Assembly (NCBI GenBank): GCA_902489075.1
Contig: CABTYO010000051.1
Coordinates: 1 to 7,920, forward strand
Length of the DNA stretch: 7,920 nucleotides
Direction of reading: 5' to 3'
Source: an uncultured Faecalicatena sp.
Lineage (GTDB): Bacteria; Bacillota; Clostridia; Lachnospirales; Lachnospiraceae
Shown piece by piece: positions 5,528-7,920 of the stretch (the stretch's first letter is position 1; each line of letters opens with the position of its first letter). Made by a program: the position numbers and the translations under genes. The notes below the pieces were generated by a model. That model saw only the letters and a list, made by a program, of their open reading frames with translations, was not told the DNA's origin and searched no databases.

Positions 5528-7021
5528 ATGAATCTATTATACAAAAGTACAAGGAATGCAGAAAGAACAGCCACAGCCTCCGAGGCCATTTTGAAAGGTC
5601 TGGCGGAAGACGGCGGTCTGTTCGTACCGGTAACGATTCCAAAACTGGATGTAACAATGGACGAATTAAAGGATATGAGCTATCAGGAGACTGCATATGC
5701 AGTCATGAAGCAGTTTTTCACAGATTTTACAGAAGAAGAGCTGAAACACTGCATTGACAGCGCTTATGATGAGAAGTTTGATACGGAAGTGATCGCACCG
5801 CTTGTAAAAGTGGGTGATACTTATCATCTGGAGCTGTTCCACGGCGCGACGATCGCGTTCAAGGATATGGCGTTATCCATTCTGCCTCATCTGCTTACGA
5901 CAGCGGCAAAGAAGAACAATGTCACGAAAGAGATCGTGATTCTGACTGCAACCTCCGGTGATACAGGAAAGGCTGCACTCGCAGGATTTGCAGATGTTCC
6001 GGGTACGAAGATCATCGTGTTTTACCCGAAGGACGGCGTGAGCAGGGTCCAGGAGCTGCAGATGGTGACACAGAAGGGGGAGAACACCTCTGTTGTTGCG
6101 ATTCACGGGAATTTTGACAATGCCCAGAGCGGCGTGAAGACTCTTTTTGAAGATAAGGAGCTGGAGGAAGAGTTAAGCCGTGCAGGCTATCAGTTCTCTT
6201 CTGCAAATTCGATCAATATCGGACGTCTGGTACCGCAGGTTGTATATTATGTGTACGCGTATGCAAAACTGCTTGAGAATGGGGAGATCGAGAACGGCGA
6301 GAAGATCAACGTTACAGTTCCGACAGGAAACTTCGGGAATATCCTGGCTGCATATTATGCAAAGCAGATGGGTGTGCCGATTGACAAGCTGATCTGTGCC
6401 TCTAATGAGAATAAAGTGCTCTTTGATTTCTTCAGGACCGGAAAGTATGATAAGAACCGTGAGTTCGTGCTGACCTCTTCTCCGTCTATGGACATTCTGA
6501 TTTCCAGCAATCTGGAGCGTCTGATCTACACGATCGCAGGACAGGATGCAGGCAAGAATGCGGAGCTGATGAGAAAGCTGAACACGGAGGGTGTGTATGA
6601 GATCACACCTGAGATGAAGGAGAAGTTGGCTGATTTTGTCGGCGGTTATGCGACAGAAGAGGAGACAAAGGAGACAATCCGGGATACATATAAGTCCACC
6701 GGTTATGTGATGGATACACATACAGCTGTTGCAGCACACGTCTGCAAGGCATATAAGGCGGACACCCAGGATAAGACGAAGGCACTGGTCGCATCCACGG
6801 CAAGCCCGTATAAGTTTGCCAGAAGTGTGATGACTGCAATTGATCCTTCCTATGATGCGATGGATGAATTTGCACTGATCGATGAGCTGGAAAAGGTATC
6901 CCAGGTCGAGATCCCGAAGGCCATCGAGGAGATACGCAATGCATCGATCCTTCATACAAAAGAGTGCGATGTTGATAAAATGAAAGAGACCGTGAAGACA
7001 ATTCTCGGAGTCGAGGTGTAA
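5528..7021 (+). CDS. thrC: threonine synthase
   Basis: ThrC converts O-phospho-L-homoserine and water to L-threonine and phosphate, the last step of threonine synthesis. It is a cytoplasmic PLP enzyme (fold type II). At 497 aa it fits the longer bacterial/fungal class. The N-terminal part carries the family pattern STRN...EAILKGLAEDGGLFVP (from about residue 6). The PLP lysine is K112 in HGATIAFKDMA. TATSGDTGKAALAGF (140-154) and the phosphate-binding loop PTGNFGN (265-271) follow. I chose ATG5528 because AGAGGG (5515-5520) lies seven bases upstream and the start near MNLLYKSTR fits the family. The in-frame upstream ATG at 5444 lies within promoter territory. The TAA is three bases before the next gene, and GAGGTG at its 3' end is that gene's ribosome binding site. 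Confidence 0.97.
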   Translation: MNLLYKSTRNAERTATASEAILKGLAEDGGLFVPVTIPKLDVTMDELKDMSYQETAYAVMKQFFTDFTEEELKHCIDSAYDEKFDTEVIAPLVKVGDTYHLELFHGATIAFKDMALSILPHLLTTAAKKNNVTKEIVILTATSGDTGKAALAGFADVPGTKIIVFYPKDGVSRVQELQMVTQKGENTSVVAIHGNFDNAQSGVKTLFEDKELEEELSRAGYQFSSANSINIGRLVPQVVYYVYAYAKLLENGEIENGEKINVTVPTGNFGNILAAYYAKQMGVPIDKLICASNENKVLFDFFRTGKYDKNREFVLTSSPSMDILISSNLERLIYTIAGQDAGKNAELMRKLNTEGVYEITPEMKEKLADFVGGYATEEETKETIRDTYKSTGYVMDTHTAVAAHVCKAYKADTQDKTKALVASTASPYKFARSVMTAIDPSYDAMDEFALIDELEKVSQVEIPKAIEEIRNASILHTKECDVDKMKETVKTILGVEV

Positions 7022-7024
7022 TTT

Positions 7025-7369
7025 ATGAATGAAATGTTTGGTGCGATCAGTGTACTGATTTTTGGCTGCGGTGTTTACTGCCTGTATGCATATTTTAAAA
7101 TGAAGAAGGATGGGCATATCAATGAGATCCTTCTGCTTGGAAAAGGTTTTGCAGAGTATAACTGCAAGGATAAAGAGGCATATATGCAGAAGGCAGTTCC
7201 GGCAGTTCTGATCTTCGGCATCATAACTGTTTTATATGGTGCGATTGATGTGATCCATTTTTATGTGACTCCGATCCAGATGCTCGATCTCATTGCAATG
7301 GGTGTATTTTTTGTTGCACTGATCTGGTTTATGGTATATACGACAAAACTGAAAAATAAATATTTCTAA
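7025..7369 (+). CDS. small three-helix membrane protein, unknown function
   Basis: I do not recognise this 114-aa protein. Three hydrophobic segments are visible, at residues about 5-25 (GAISVLIFGCGVYCLYAYF), 56-76 (KAVPAVLIFGIITVLYGAIDV) and 85-106 (QMLDLIAMGVFFVALIWFMVY). A charged, partly helical linker at 26-55 (KMKKDGHINEILLLGKGFAEYNCKDKEAY) separates the first two, and a basic tail ends in KLKNKYF. There is no cleavable signal peptide. GAGGTG (7013-7018), inside the end of thrC, is six bases before the ATG, and only three bases separate the two genes, so it is cotranscribed and probably translationally coupled with thrC. It is followed by a terminator. A role in export or sensing of threonine would be a guess. 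It resembles short uncharacterised membrane proteins of clostridia in layout only. Confidence 0.85.
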   Translation: MNEMFGAISVLIFGCGVYCLYAYFKMKKDGHINEILLLGKGFAEYNCKDKEAYMQKAVPAVLIFGIITVLYGAIDVIHFYVTPIQMLDLIAMGVFFVALIWFMVYTTKLKNKYF

Positions 7370-7388
7370 ACACTATAGTGAAATATTT
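7358..7388 (+). repeat. inverted repeat over the stop codon of the small membrane protein gene
   Basis: AAATATTTC (7358-7366) pairs with GAAATATTT (7380-7388) across a 13-base interval. Within that interval lies most of the perfect 10-bp palindrome CACTATAGTG (7371-7380). No T tract follows, so this is not itself an intrinsic terminator. It may protect or shape the mRNA 3' end, or be a chance AT-rich palindrome. Confidence 0.5.
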
Positions 7389-7450
7389 AACAAGGAAGTT
7401 GCAAAAAAATGCCCCAAAAGTGATGAAACAGTAAAAAAATCTTTAATATA

Positions 7451-7503
7451 AAGCGTGAAATTGCAGGATTTAAAAATGCGACTTGCAATTTTACGCTTTT
7501 TTT
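7451..7503 (+). terminator. intrinsic terminator of the thrC operon
   Basis: AAGCGTGAAATTGCA (7451-7465) pairs with TGCAATTTTACGCTT (7484-7498), giving a 15-bp stem with one G-U pair and an 18-base loop. It is followed by a run of seven T (7497-7503). This is a standard rho-independent terminator that ends the thrC and small membrane protein transcript and insulates the next gene. Confidence 0.88.
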
Positions 7504-7540
7504 AACATTTTTAATCAAAAATTTACAGATAAATGAAACT

Positions 7541-7557
7541 AAAGACATAAGGTCTTT
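7541..7557 (+). promoter_or_regulatory. small inverted repeat before the last promoter
   Basis: AAAGAC (7541-7546) and GTCTTT (7552-7557) form a 6-bp inverted repeat with a five-base centre, 12 bases before the -35 of the downstream promoter. The position suits a regulator site, but the repeat is short and lies in AT-rich DNA. Confidence 0.3.
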
Positions 7558-7568
7558 CAGCAAAAGTA

Positions 7569-7597
7569 TTGACTTTTTAAGACAAACATGAGATAAT
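7569..7597 (+). promoter_or_regulatory. sigma-A promoter of the pckA-like gene
   Basis: TTGACT (7569-7574) and GATAAT (7592-7597) are separated by 17 bases, each one mismatch from consensus. Transcription would begin near 7604, giving a leader of about 30 bases with AAGGAGG (7616-7622), a near-perfect ribosome binding site, 11 bases before the ATG. This suggests a well-expressed gene. Confidence 0.8.
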
Positions 7598-7633
7598 TGA
7601 ACAAATTTCGATTTGAAGGAGGAAATTAACACT

Positions 7634-7920
7634 ATGTCAACTAAAGCATATTATCCAATTAATGAAATTGGAAAAGGCAAACCAGGTTTTTCAAAGACAA
7701 GATCTATCATTGAAGCAGCGTTTTATGGAAACAACGTAGTTCCAGTTAACACATTAAAAGAGGCATATAACCTTGCAAAGAATTCACCGGGAACAATCGT
7801 AACAGATATGCCGGTTTATAGAGGAGAAGAATTTGGCCTTGATGCAGACGCAAAGGTTCTTTTATTCAATGACGGTGCAATCACAGGACGTTACGCAGCA
7901 GCACGCCGTATCGCAGGCGA
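7634..7920 (+). CDS. pckA: phosphoenolpyruvate carboxykinase (ATP)-like, N-terminal part
   Basis: The frame is open from ATG7634 to the window end, giving 95 codons and two further bases. The translation (MSTKAYYPINEIGKGK...) resembles the N-terminus of the divergent ATP-dependent PEP carboxykinases of gut clostridia. VLLFNDGAITGRYAAARRIAG (residues 75-95) matches the place of the GIFTGRSPKDK segment of E. coli PckA, whose arginine binds oxaloacetate/PEP. That enzyme interconverts oxaloacetate plus ATP with PEP, CO2 and ADP. In fermenting anaerobes it can run toward oxaloacetate and so feed aspartate. The catalytic P-loop and metal-binding residues lie beyond the window, so identification rests on this N-terminal stretch and memory of the family. 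The strong promoter and AAGGAGG fit a highly expressed metabolic gene. Transcription is independent of thrC because a terminator lies between them. Confidence 0.65.
   Translation, partial: MSTKAYYPINEIGKGKPGFSKTRSIIEAAFYGNNVVPVNTLKEAYNLAKNSPGTIVTDMPVYRGEEFGLDADAKVLLFNDGAITGRYAAARRIAG

Noticed and set aside
6173..7117. 314-aa open frame on the - strand opposite thrC
   Set aside because: It is a shadow of thrC with low-complexity C/H/I/L-rich translation and no ribosome binding site.

Overview
The window most likely comes from an anaerobic Firmicute of the gut Lachnospiraceae type (Dorea, Blautia, Ruminococcus torques and relatives). This is inferred from the protein flavour (archaeal/fungal-type aspartate-semialdehyde dehydrogenase, HacA-type LeuC/LeuD, clostridial ThrC, an ATP-type PEP carboxykinase-like start), from strong AGGAGG or AGGTGA ribosome binding sites, and from sigma-A style promoters. 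No taxon-specific marker was available to confirm it.

All recognised genes lie on the + strand. From left to right: a possible 3' end of an upstream gene and a pair of 30-bp direct repeats (1-124); asd (163-1248); a 391-bp near-palindromic intergenic element A (1248-1638); leuC and leuD, overlapping by one base (1765-3530); a second near-palindromic element B (3531-3845); an NhaC-family Na+/H+ antiporter (4079-5380); thrC with a very good sigma-A promoter (5528-7021); a small three-helix membrane protein coupled to thrC (7025-7369); an intrinsic terminator; and the first 95 codons of a gene that looks like phosphoenolpyruvate carboxykinase (ATP) (7634 to the end), with its own promoter.

Functionally this is amino-acid biosynthesis. 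Asd and ThrC belong to the aspartate family (lysine, threonine, methionine). LeuC and LeuD form isopropylmalate isomerase for leucine. PckA would link oxaloacetate, the precursor of aspartate, to phosphoenolpyruvate. leuA and leuB are not in the window, and neither are hom or thrB.

The most striking content is not protein-coding. The intergenic regions after asd and after leuD each carry a core of exactly 200 nt (1346-1545 and 3593-3792) that aligns almost without gaps in the same orientation. Both cores fold into a long basal stem, an asymmetric internal loop with conserved bases, and a junction with two hairpins. Many stem positions differ between the copies by paired (compensatory) substitutions, while loop bases are kept. 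Each core sits inside longer palindromic arms whose sequences are largely copy-specific. This is good evidence for an interspersed structured RNA or DNA element. I cannot match it to a named family.
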